DNA of 64,000 bases. Source: Xylanibacter rarus. Its GTDB lineage: Bacteria; Bacteroidota; Bacteroidia; Bacteroidales; Bacteroidaceae. Of this stretch, positions 47,626 through 54,530 are shown piece by piece. Position numbers and translations under genes: made by a program. Where the stretch lies: positions 1 to 64,000 of the forward strand of contig NZ_LFQU01000013.1 in the NCBI RefSeq assembly GCF_001275135.1, written 5' to 3'. A model generated the notes under the pieces. That model was not told where the DNA came from. It saw only the letters and a program-made list of their open reading frames with translations, and did not search any database. Each line of letters opens with the position of its first letter. The first letter of the stretch is position 1.

Positions 47626-48942
47626 ATGGCTGATACACATAGAATAGTGGATTTCGGTGAGCCCGAAAAAGAGAAGAGCATAATAAAAGTGATCGGAGTA
47701 GGCGGCGGTGGAGGCAACGCCGTTAACCACATGTACCGCGAGGGCATACACGACGTGTCGTTCGTTCTGTGCAACACTGACAACCAGGCACTCAACGACT
47801 CGCCCGTACCCGTGCACCTGCAGCTCGGCAAGGAAGGACTCGGAGCCGGCAACAAGCCTGCAAAGGCGCGCGAGGCAGCCGAGGAGAGCCTTGAGGACAT
47901 TAAGGCAATGCTCAACGACGGCACCAAGATGGCATTCATCACAGCCGGAATGGGCGGAGGCACCGGCACCGGTGCGGCTCCTGTCATTGCCAGCGTTTCA
48001 AAGGATCTGGGCATACTTACCGTCGGCATCGTTACCATACCGTTCCGCTTTGAGGGCGAACGCAAGATCGACCAGGCCCTCGACGGCGTTGAAGAGATGT
48101 CGAAGCACGTCGACGCCCTGCTCGTAATCAACAACGAGCGCCTGCGCGAGATTTATCCGGAACTGTCTATCCTTGATGCCTTCGGCAAGGCCGACGACAC
48201 CCTGAGCATTGCTGCCAAGAGCATAGCCGAGATTATCACCGTTCACGGACTGATAAACCTCGACTTCAACGACGTGAAGACCGTGCTTAAGGACGGCGGC
48301 GTGGCCATCATGAGTACAGGCTACGGCGAAGGCGAGGGCCGTGTGAAGCGTGCCATTGAGGACGCGCTCAACTCACCTCTGCTCAACGACAACGACGTGT
48401 TCAACGCAAAGAAGATATTGCTCAGCATATCGTTCTGCAGCGACAAGAACAGCAACAACGGCCTCATGATGGAGGAGATGAACGACGTGAACGACTTTAT
48501 GGCCAAGTTTGGCAACGACTTCGAGATAAAGTGGGGACTTGCCACCGACCCCGAACTGGGCAACAGAGTGAAGGTTACCATCCTCGCCACAGGATTCGGC
48601 ATAGAGAATGTCGACGGCATGAACGAGCACTACAAGAAGCACTCTCAGGAGGAGAACGAACGCCGTGCTGAGGAGGAGGAGAAGGCTGCCGAGCGCCGCG
48701 CAAAGCGTGAACACTACTACGGCACCGACGGAAAAAGCTCTAAATACAAGCGCCGTCCGCACATATACATCTTCCGCCAGGAAGACCTCGACAACGACGA
48801 CGTAATATCTTCTGTTGAGTCGACGCCTACATACAAGCGCACACGTCAGGAGCTTGAGGAAATACGCAACCAGTCTATGGGACAGGTAAAGAAGGCCGAG
48901 AGCGAGGACAGCAAGATACAGGGAACAATAAAGTTTGGATGA
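47626..48942 (+). CDS. ftsZ: FtsZ, tubulin-like division GTPase
   Basis: Polymerises into the Z ring at midcell. From the Met at 47626 the protein is 438 residues; an earlier Met at 47569 would add a basic segment unlike FtsZ. The nucleotide motifs are GVGGGGGNAVNHM (near 24), the tubulin signature GGGTGTG (110-116) and the T7 loop region NLDFNDVKTVL. The C-terminal tail lacks a classical terminal DIPAFLR-like peptide: TPTYKRTR occurs about 30 residues before the end, which is TIKFG. That TPTYKR stretch may be the partner-binding peptide. A basic and acidic linker precedes it. Confidence 0.97.
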   Translation: MADTHRIVDFGEPEKEKSIIKVIGVGGGGGNAVNHMYREGIHDVSFVLCNTDNQALNDSPVPVHLQLGKEGLGAGNKPAKAREAAEESLEDIKAMLNDGTKMAFITAGMGGGTGTGAAPVIASVSKDLGILTVGIVTIPFRFEGERKIDQALDGVEEMSKHVDALLVINNERLREIYPELSILDAFGKADDTLSIAAKSIAEIITVHGLINLDFNDVKTVLKDGGVAIMSTGYGEGEGRVKRAIEDALNSPLLNDNDVFNAKKILLSISFCSDKNSNNGLMMEEMNDVNDFMAKFGNDFEIKWGLATDPELGNRVKVTILATGFGIENVDGMNEHYKKHSQEENERRAEEEEKAAERRAKREHYYGTDGKSSKYKRRPHIYIFRQEDLDNDDVISSVESTPTYKRTRQELEEIRNQSMGQVKKAESEDSKIQGTIKFG

Positions 48943-48948
48943 TTGACA

Positions 48949-48981
48949 ATTCATAATTCATAATTTTTAATTCATAATTAA
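48949..48981. repeat. AATTCATAATTC simple repeats
   Basis: Three overlapping copies of AATTCATAATT fill the gap between ftsZ and yqeY. The same words recur at 53621-53693 and in changed form at 1953-2015. They may be slipped AT repeats with a spacer role. Confidence 0.6.
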
Positions 48982-48982
48982 A

Positions 48983-49429
48983 ATGTTATTCGATCAGATA
49001 AGCAACGATATAAAGGAGGCCATGAAGGCCCGCGACAAGGTGCGTCTTGAGACCTTGCGCAACATTAAGAAAGTTTTTCTTGAGGCAAAGACTGCTCCCG
49101 GAGCCAACGACACTCTCGAGGATGCCGACGCCATGAAGATTCTTGCCAAGCTTGCCAAGCAGGGCAAAGAGTCGGCTGCCACATTCGTGCAGCAGAACCG
49201 TCAGGACCTTGCAGACGCCGAGCTGGCACAGGTCAGCGTCATTGAGGCATACCTGCCGAAGCCTATGACAGAGGAAGAGATTGAGGCTGCCGTAAAGGAA
49301 ATTATAGCCCAGACAGGTGCCGCAGGCATGAAGGATATGGGCAAGGTTATGGGCGTGGCTTCAAAGCAGATGGCTGGCAAGGCCGACGGCCGCATTATCT
49401 CCGGCATCGTAAAGAAACTGCTTGCCTAA
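48983..49429 (+). CDS. YqeY/GatB-like domain protein
   Basis: Small cytoplasmic protein of 148 residues related to the C-terminal tRNA-binding domain of GatB (YqeY family): LFDQISNDIKEAMKARDK, LETLRNIKKVFLEAK and MGKVMGVASKQMAGKADG are typical. The tail KADGRIISGIVKKLL is the family end. Its job in tRNA metabolism is not settled. It lies 40 bases after ftsZ and is usually found at this place in Bacteroidetes; a terminator follows. Confidence 0.9.
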   Translation: MLFDQISNDIKEAMKARDKVRLETLRNIKKVFLEAKTAPGANDTLEDADAMKILAKLAKQGKESAATFVQQNRQDLADAELAQVSVIEAYLPKPMTEEEIEAAVKEIIAQTGAAGMKDMGKVMGVASKQMAGKADGRIISGIVKKLLA

Positions 49430-49455
49430 GCATTTTCTTTCTGATATAAAATAAT

Positions 49456-49497
49456 AAATCAGCCTGAACGGACTAAACAGTCTACTCAGGCTGATTT
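49456..49497 (+). terminator. Terminator of the murG-yqeY operon
   Basis: Arms AAATCAGCCTGA and TCAGGCTGATTT, 12 bp perfect, followed by GTTTTTTTG, 27 bases beyond the yqeY stop. Confidence 0.88.
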
Positions 49498-49562
49498 GTT
49501 TTTTTGATGTACCGGCAACAGAACTTTGTTTCCATTTGCACAAAATTTTGGACAGTGTCATT

Positions 49563-49740
49563 AACTCCTAAAAACAAAGCATACGACTTTAACTCTTCTA
49601 ACTCCTTTATCTACTTTAACTCCTAAAAACAAAGCATATGACTTTAACTCCTCTAACTCCTTTATCTACTTTAACTCCTAAAAACAAAGCATACGACTTT
49701 AACTCCTCTAACTCCTTTAACTACTTTAACTCCTAAAACA
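49563..49740 (+). repeat. 55-bp tandem repeat, three copies and a part
   Basis: AACTCCTAAAAACAAAGCAT starts at 49563, 49618, 49673 and (shortened) 49728, an exact 55-bp period. Each copy holds inner short repeats of AACTCCTTT/AACTCCTCT. The copies differ by only a few bases, showing recent amplification or homogenisation. Nothing in it codes for a protein. Confidence 0.9.
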
Positions 49741-49760
49741 GAACATTCTCCTCTAACTAT

Positions 49761-49968
49761 TTTATAAAAAAACTCGTCACTCGTCACAATGGCGTATAAC
49801 GCGCTGATACACATGGTGTTACAGTGTGACGAGTTGCGCTTTCAACTCGTCACGCTCATGGCTCACACATCAGTCGTGATGAGTTTAGCCGGCAACTCGT
49901 CACACTTTAACATCTTGATTTACAGCTTGTTATGCACGGTTGTGACGAGTGATGAGTTTTTTATAAAA
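49761..49968. repeat. 208-bp element with terminal inverted repeats
   Basis: The ends TTTATAAAAAAACTCGTCAC and its inverted form (ending ATGAGTTTTTTATAAA) are near-perfect 28-29 bp inverted repeats. The inside has several AACTCGTCAC/GTGACGAGTT words; 49827-49854 can form a hairpin (GTGACGAGTTG with CAACTCGTCAC). Size and ends suggest a MITE-like or highly folded element. Target duplications are not clear. No credible open frame: a frame running through from 49789 to 50196 has no protein-like features. Confidence 0.7.
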
Positions 49969-50099
49969 ATAAAATTGATCCTTATGTTATGCTGCATGGC
50001 TTATCACGAAGAGTCAACTTTTATCAGCGATACTCCATGTTTCGGTCAACCTAAGTCAGTAAATAGTCAACATTCTTTATTATTGCCGTTTTCATTTTT

Positions 50100-50162
50100 C
50101 CGAAAGGCATACTTTTGCACCCTGAAAGGCCACGTTTCAGCATGCAAAAGCATACCTTTTGC
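50100..50162. repeat. Three-unit 22-bp palindrome array
   Basis: Units begin at 50100, 50122 and 50144, again exactly 22 bp apart, each arm(7)-loop(5)-arm(7): CCGAAAG-GCATA-CTTTTGC, CTGAAAG-GCCAC-GTTTCAG, GCAAAAG-CATAC-CTTTTGC. Spacers are ACC and CAT. The loop CATAC also occurs in the 35.9-kb array, and GCCAC is the complement of its GTGGC loop. The remaining 49969-50099 and 50163-50392 show no genes; a -7-like TACATTTG lies at 50274-50281. Confidence 0.82.
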
Positions 50163-50392
50163 ATTGCCGTTAGGCCTATTGTATGGCTCTGAATAAATCC
50201 TACGTAAACTGTAATTTATTAGAAATGAACCGAAAAGAACTTACTAAAATAAATAACGACTTTAGTTTTTGCCTACATTTGCAAACAAATACACGGACTA
50301 TTTAGCATAACGATAAAATATTCCTGACTGCATTGATAATTTGTCTTGCGTGATGTGAAAATGTTTAAGCAATAATCTTTAAATCATAAGCT

Positions 50393-50761
50393 ATGAGTAG
50401 AATAAGTTTTAGGAAAGACAGGTTAGATATCCTTTTCAGTACTCTTCTGCTTTTATATGCCGTAGAGCCTGTGTTTGGAGACATACTTGTGATAGATTAT
50501 CTAATTTATGGGTTGATGGCAGTGTGCGCTGTGTTGATGCTTGTGTTCTTGGTGAAAGATCTGATTAAGGATGCGCGCGGCTTCATTTCGAGTTATACAT
50601 CGAGGTCGGTCTTTTGGATTGTTGATGCCGTAATATGTCTTATAGGCCTGGCTGTAGGCTATGCGTTCAGCTCAAATTCAGGTAGCTGGTGGATTTTTCT
50701 GTTTATCTGTTTTGTTGCTGTATATTTTCTGCCGACACCAAAGGGAACGAAAACAACGTGA
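50393..50761 (+). CDS. Small four-helix membrane protein, copy 1
   Basis: A 122-residue protein I do not recognise. Four likely membrane helices: ILFSTLLLLYAVEPVFG, YLIYGLMAVCAVLMLVFLV, WIVDAVICLIGLAVGYAF and WWIFLFICFVAVYFL. Between helices 2 and 3 lies a charged loop, KDLIKDARGFISSYTSRS. It ends PTPKGTKTT. The gene at 51647-52009 is a clear paralogue with the same layout (KDARGF, S.YTSRSV, D.VICLIG, YFLP.PKG conserved). No cysteine or metal motif is conserved. The pair and the small proteins between form a local membrane-protein cluster of unknown role. Start at 50393 is the first Met after a -7-like TACATTTG (50274-50281). Confidence 0.75.
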   Translation: MSRISFRKDRLDILFSTLLLLYAVEPVFGDILVIDYLIYGLMAVCAVLMLVFLVKDLIKDARGFISSYTSRSVFWIVDAVICLIGLAVGYAFSSNSGSWWIFLFICFVAVYFLPTPKGTKTT

Positions 50762-50764
50762 TAT

Positions 50765-50849
50765 CGCAGGGGCGTATCCCAGGTGCGTCCGAAAGCGTTA
50801 TATATGATTGATAATGTAAGTGTGGACGCACCTGGGGTACGTCCCTGCG
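50765..50849. repeat. 26-bp inverted repeat after membrane gene 1
   Basis: Arms at 50765-50790 and 50824-50849 (CGCAGGGGCGTATCCCAGG on the left; CCTGGGGTACGTCCCTGCG ends the right) pair over 26 bp with three mismatches around a 33-nt loop. The left arm starts 3 bases after the stop codon. It could end transcription or be a short mobile palindrome. Confidence 0.75.
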
Positions 50850-50992
50850 TGCTTAGGCATGATAATGGTTTGTTGCGCATCTTCTTTGTGAGTATAAATC
50901 TGTAGAAAATTACATTTGTTGCTTTACTCTCTCTCTTTAACTTCGTTGAAGTTTTTAATGATTATGGTGGTTAAATTTAATTTTAGTGCCTT

Positions 50993-51238
50993 ATGAAAAA
51001 AGCAAAAGTAATAATTCTTTCCCTCATACTCCTTATAGGTCTTGTATGGTGGGGCTTTGTGTTGTTTGGAATAGAACTTAGGTATTCCTTTATGATTTTG
51101 CCGCTGGTGCTTGTAACACTGACGTCTTTATTGAAAAACAATGAAAGCACCCGCTTTGACAAGCTGGAACTGGCATTAGAGGTGTTGGCTCTGCTGGCCA
51201 TGGTGTATTTTACTGTTTTCATGCTGCTTCCTTTTTGA
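50993..51238 (+). CDS. Small membrane protein
   Basis: An 81-residue protein with about three hydrophobic segments (VIILSLILLIGLVWWGFVL, YSFMILPLVLVTLTSLL, VLALLAMVYFTVFMLLPF) and a short charged loop (KNNESTRFDKLELA). No family recognised. It lies between two paralogous four-helix genes on the same strand and is not clearly similar to them. Start context is AT-rich with no strong ribosome-binding site, normal for Bacteroidetes. Coding nature is plausible from length, codon pattern and neighbours, but not proven. Confidence 0.6.
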   Translation: MKKAKVIILSLILLIGLVWWGFVLFGIELRYSFMILPLVLVTLTSLLKNNESTRFDKLELALEVLALLAMVYFTVFMLLPF

Positions 51239-51291
51239 CGGTTACGGAAAAGCGTTGTGAAAAATTTGAGCAGTATTAATAATTTAATGTG

Positions 51292-51324
51292 ATAATCCGA
51301 CCGGTTATTATTCGGCCGGGTTAT
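51292..51324 (+). terminator. Hairpin after the 81-residue gene
   Basis: A 12-bp stem with one mismatch (ATAATCCGACCG with CGGCCGGGTTAT) around a 9-nt loop. There is no long T-run, so termination would be weak. Confidence 0.45.
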
Positions 51325-51403
51325 TGCGTTGTGTCTGTCGTGCTGCTCTGAACGCTTATATTTCAATGGATATCGGTGATGAACCGAAATAAACTTCTGG
51401 AAA

Positions 51404-51435
51404 GTTGAAAATGTCCAGGATTTTTACTAACTTTG
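51404..51435 (+). promoter_or_regulatory. Promoter for membrane gene 2 unit
   Basis: GTTG (51404-51407, one off TTTG), a 20-bp gap, then TAACTTTG (51428-51435). Transcription from about 51442 would cover the 42-residue frame and the second four-helix gene. Confidence 0.55.
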
Positions 51436-51481
51436 TGAACATAAGGCTACAAGAGCTGCCGAACCATATCAGCACGTTATA

Positions 51482-51610
51482 ATGCGGCATTACAGAATGT
51501 CTGTTTGTGCCGGCATGATAGTGCTGACGGCTTTGTCGCTGATAATCTTTGTGTCGAGTGTTAGATATTCCTCCATGCGGAAAAAGCTGTTTAAGTTTGA
51601 TGTTTTGTGA
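51482..51610 (+). CDS. Possible 42-residue single-helix membrane peptide
   Basis: An open frame too short for usual gene calls: ATG at 51482, stop at 51608-51610. The peptide starts MRHYRMSVCAG, has a hydrophobic core MIVLTALSLIIFVSSV and a basic end (MRKKLFKF). It lies just downstream of a promoter-like site at 51404-51435 and 36 bases before membrane gene 2, the place of a small leader or partner protein. It could instead be untranslated leader. Confidence 0.4.
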   Translation: MRHYRMSVCAGMIVLTALSLIIFVSSVRYSSMRKKLFKFDVL

Positions 51611-51646
51611 TTTAAACCTATAAATATTTTTTTTAACAACAAGCCT

Positions 51647-52009
51647 ATGAGAAAAGTAGATTTAAAGACCGGCAAGCTTGAAATTATTTTCAGCATCTTT
51701 CTTCTTCTGTTTGCACTTGAGCCGCTGTTTGGCAGCATGCCTGCGGCAGATTATGCCGTCTGGGGATTAATAGTTCTGTGTCTTGTCCTGATGGTTGTGC
51801 TGATGATAAAAGATTTGGTTAAGGATGCGCGCGGCTTCCTTTCGCGTTATACGTCAAGGTCGGTCCTTTCGGTCTTAGACATCGTTATCTGTCTGATAGG
51901 CGTGGCTGTGAGCTATGCGGTAGATGCCGGTATGAGCAGCTTCTGGATCTTAATGCTTGTCCTTACAGTCATTGCATATTTCCTGCCGGCGCCCAAAGGA
52001 GCTAAATAA
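51647..52009 (+). CDS. Small four-helix membrane protein, copy 2
   Basis: A 120-residue paralogue of the protein at 50393. The same four helices appear (IIFSIFLLLFALEPLFG, YAVWGLIVLCLVLMVVLMI, VLDIVICLIGVAVSYAV, FWILMLVLTVIAYFLP) and the loop KDLVKDARGFLSRYTSRS is nearly unchanged, while helices vary. Conservation in the loop and the end (P.PKG) points to function there. Not recognised from any named family. The stop codon overlaps the left arm of a 39-bp perfect inverted repeat. Confidence 0.75.
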   Translation: MRKVDLKTGKLEIIFSIFLLLFALEPLFGSMPAADYAVWGLIVLCLVLMVVLMIKDLVKDARGFLSRYTSRSVLSVLDIVICLIGVAVSYAVDAGMSSFWILMLVLTVIAYFLPAPKGAK

Positions 52010-52140
52010 GTGAAGAGTGAAGAACGAAGAGTGAAGAATTCAATAGCATATAAAACTGAATAGCATTATAGCATTGCCGACATTCTATAACACACAACAG
52101 ACTATTGAATTCTTCACTCTTCGTTCTTCACTCTTCACTT
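52008..52140. repeat. Perfect 39-bp inverted repeat
   Basis: Arms at 52008-52046 and 52102-52140 match without error and are made of GTGAAGA-like words (AAGTGAAGAGTGAAGAACGA, continuing GAGTGAAGAATTCAATAG). The 55-nt loop is AT-rich. It lies between two converging genes and would stop both transcripts. A related word, GTGAAGAATGAAGAATTCAA, appears at 54230-54250. Confidence 0.9.
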
Positions 52141-52157
52141 AATTTTTTCCTCTTCAC

Positions 52158-53474
52158 TTATTTCACCGTCAGTGTTATTATTCGGTCTATCGCCGGCGTA
52201 AGGTCGGCAGTGTGCAGCACTACGCCGCCGCTTACGTTTTCATGACTTATCTTTTTGCCTGTATCAAATAATACGGCGCTCTTCACTTTGCCTTTCAGCG
52301 GCAGCAATATCATCTTCGGCATGTCGTCGGCAAGGATGTGCACATAAAGCTTGTTGCCGCTGCGCGTCGTGGTGCCCCATTCGGCAGTCATCACGTCGCC
52401 TGCCGTGGTGGCATACACCGTTTCGCCATATTCAGACAGCCACTTGCCCATGCTCTTAAGGCGCTCAAGAGCCACAGCCGGCAGTTGTCCGTCAGGCTGC
52501 GGCCCTATGTTCATAAGCAGGTTGGCACCCTTGCCGGCAGCCCTCACGAGCAGTCTTACGAGCGTTGTGTCCGACTTGTAGTTCTGGTCGCTCACCTTAT
52601 ATCCCCACATTCCGTTCATCGTCTGACATGTTTCCAGCGGCAGACTGCCTATCTCGCTTTCGTCAGAAAGGCCCGCAGTGTTCTCGCCCGGCAGGTCGCG
52701 CTCAAACATCTGGAAGTCTTCGCCCTCAACCGGCGCTCTGTGGTGGTTGTTGCCTATGAGGCATGCCGGCTGCAGGCGGTGTATCATGGCATACTGCTCG
52801 CCAAGTCGCCAGTCGAAGTCGGGCTTGTCCCACACTCCGTCAAACCATATTGCGCCTATCTCGCCGTAGTTGGTCAGCAGCTCGGTCAGCTGGTTGTTCA
52901 TAAACTCATAGTAGCTCTCCCAATTGCCGTGGTTCTTTCTGCCCGTCCTGTGGCCCGTGTTGCCCAGCGGATAGTAGTCTTCGCGCGTCCAGTCGAGGTG
53001 AGAGTAATACAGATGAAGCTTTATGCCCTGCTTGTGGCACTCGTCTGCCAGCTCCTTTATCACGTCGCGTCCGAAGGGCGTGGCGTCAACAATGTTATAG
53101 TCGGAATATTTTGTGTCGAACATCGAGAAGCCGTCGTGGTGGCGTGTTGTGATGCATATATACCGCGCTCCTGCCTCCTTGATGGCCTTAACCCATTCGC
53201 TCGCGTTGAAGCGCGAGGGGTAGAAAGCCGATGCGGCCTTGGCATACTCGTGGCAGTTGAGCCCGCCGCTGTTGAGATACCACTCACCCTGTCCGAAAAG
53301 GCTGTAGATGCCCCAATGGAGGAATATCCCGAACTTGTTGTCGCTAAACTCTTTGCGCGCCTTCAGGTTTTCGGGCGCCGGCACGTAGCCTGCCTTTTGC
53401 GCATGCGCCATGCCCGGCATGAGCAATGCGGCCAGGCATAATGCCATAAAAGTCCTTTTAAAATGTTTTTCCAT
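52158..53474 (-). CDS. GH29 alpha-L-fucosidase
   Basis: Secreted or periplasmic enzyme of 438 residues that removes alpha-L-fucose from host or plant glycans. The signal peptide is MEKHFKRTFMALCLAALLMP through AHA. Active-site regions: KFGIFLHWGIYSLFGQGEWY, TTRHHDGFSMFD, and IGAIWFDGVWDKPDFDW, with the nucleophile Asp at about 212. The C-terminal beta domain is short. It is not near SusC/SusD genes, so it is not in an obvious glycan locus. A -7-like TATATTTG lies upstream at 53602-53609. Confidence 0.93.
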   Translation of the reverse strand: MEKHFKRTFMALCLAALLMPGMAHAQKAGYVPAPENLKARKEFSDNKFGIFLHWGIYSLFGQGEWYLNSGGLNCHEYAKAASAFYPSRFNASEWVKAIKEAGARYICITTRHHDGFSMFDTKYSDYNIVDATPFGRDVIKELADECHKQGIKLHLYYSHLDWTREDYYPLGNTGHRTGRKNHGNWESYYEFMNNQLTELLTNYGEIGAIWFDGVWDKPDFDWRLGEQYAMIHRLQPACLIGNNHHRAPVEGEDFQMFERDLPGENTAGLSDESEIGSLPLETCQTMNGMWGYKVSDQNYKSDTTLVRLLVRAAGKGANLLMNIGPQPDGQLPAVALERLKSMGKWLSEYGETVYATTAGDVMTAEWGTTTRSGNKLYVHILADDMPKMILLPLKGKVKSAVLFDTGKKISHENVSGGVVLHTADLTPAIDRIITLTVK

Positions 53475-53620
53475 AATATTATATTATTTGTGCATAGTGA
53501 TGTTTCAGCCGTTATGTCCGCAAGCATCTTTCCGTCTGCATGTCGGCTTTCTCATGCCTGTCTTCTTCGTGCCGTATGGCTAGGCAGGGCAGGGGAGCAT
53601 GCAAATATACGAATCTTAAT

Positions 53621-53693
53621 TTATAATTCATAATTCACAATTCATAATTCACGATCGGCTTTCGCCTAACTTTGTTTCGTAATTCATAATTCC
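53621..53693. repeat. AATTCATAATTC simple repeats
   Basis: Several copies of TAATTCATAATTCAC-like words, interrupted by CGATCGGCTTTCGCC. Same family as 48949-48981. The gap 53475-54530 otherwise contains only the 367-bp element and the GTGAAGAATGAAGAATT word. Confidence 0.6.
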
Positions 53694-53784
53694 TGTTAGT
53701 GCAATGCCGCACATTGTTCTTTGGTTCTTTTCGCTCAGCTTCATTATGGTCTTTTGTCAGCTTTTCTTACATGATTCAGTCCAC

Positions 53785-54151
53785 TTAACGCTCTCAGAAT
53801 GGCGATGCTCGTCACGAATCCGTGATTTGGCGCGAAAAACGGCGAAAAATGCGCGTTTTCACTAACCTGTTGTCGTTCAGTGCTTTATGCTGTTTTAAAG
53901 ACAAAAGCTTAACAGTTAAAAAATATTACTTTGCCGTTTACGGTGCAAAAGTGGCCCGTTTCCGTTGCAAGACATGCCTGTTTTTTATCCGTAGACCATG
54001 CTTTTACGTCTCAAAAAGTTCATGTTTAAGCCTTTTATTCAGTCTTGTCTGTGAACGTATGTTAATGCTCCGCCGCTTTTGTCTGAATTAATTAACATCC
54101 GTTATACTCTGTTTTTCTAGATTGGAAAAATATTTTGTCCTAAGTTTTTAC
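53785..54151 (-). repeat. 367-bp diverged repeat element, copy 2
   Basis: The reverse complement aligns without gaps to 28234-28600, with shared blocks at the same offsets (0, 47, 197 and the end). On the plus strand 53935-54040 is divisible into 22-bp units: CGTTTAC-GGTGC-AAAAGTG-GCC, CGTTTCC-GTTGC-AAGACAT-GCC, then weaker units at 53979, 54001 (CTTTTAC-GTCTC-AAAAAGT) and 54023. The interior has drifted by substitution but not in length. Confidence 0.75.
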
Positions 54152-54530
54152 CACGAAGTGATGTTCCTTAAGTGAAGAGCAGGCAGGCGCTGAGCGCAAT
54201 TAAAAAATAAAGATCAAAACCTCTTACGAAAGTGAAGAATGAAGAATTCAAATGTATTATATAAGGAAATCCTGGCAGGCACTACAGCATCATATCAGCA
54301 TCTGTAAAGGCTCAGAGTGTCTAATATTTATACACCGCTGTCAAATATTTAGACACATGCAAAAATACGAAATACGGTTATCTCGTTGATTAACAGAGAG
54401 ATACATATCATGGCATGATTTTAGCAATAATTTTATTGAATTGAATGTAAAATAAAGCCACTGTGCAGCAGACAAGACACCGACACAAATCCGGCAATTC
54501 TGCGTGCATGGCGAAAAGAGATATTTGCTT

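Noticed and set aside
49789-50196. Long open frame across the repeat region
   Set aside because: It runs through the 208-bp inverted-repeat element and the palindrome array, has no domain or signal, and its composition follows the repeats.
28234-54151. The inverted 367-bp copies as cause of the split dcw cluster
   Set aside because: Flipping the segment between them would not place murG next to ftsW, so they do not by themselves explain the split.
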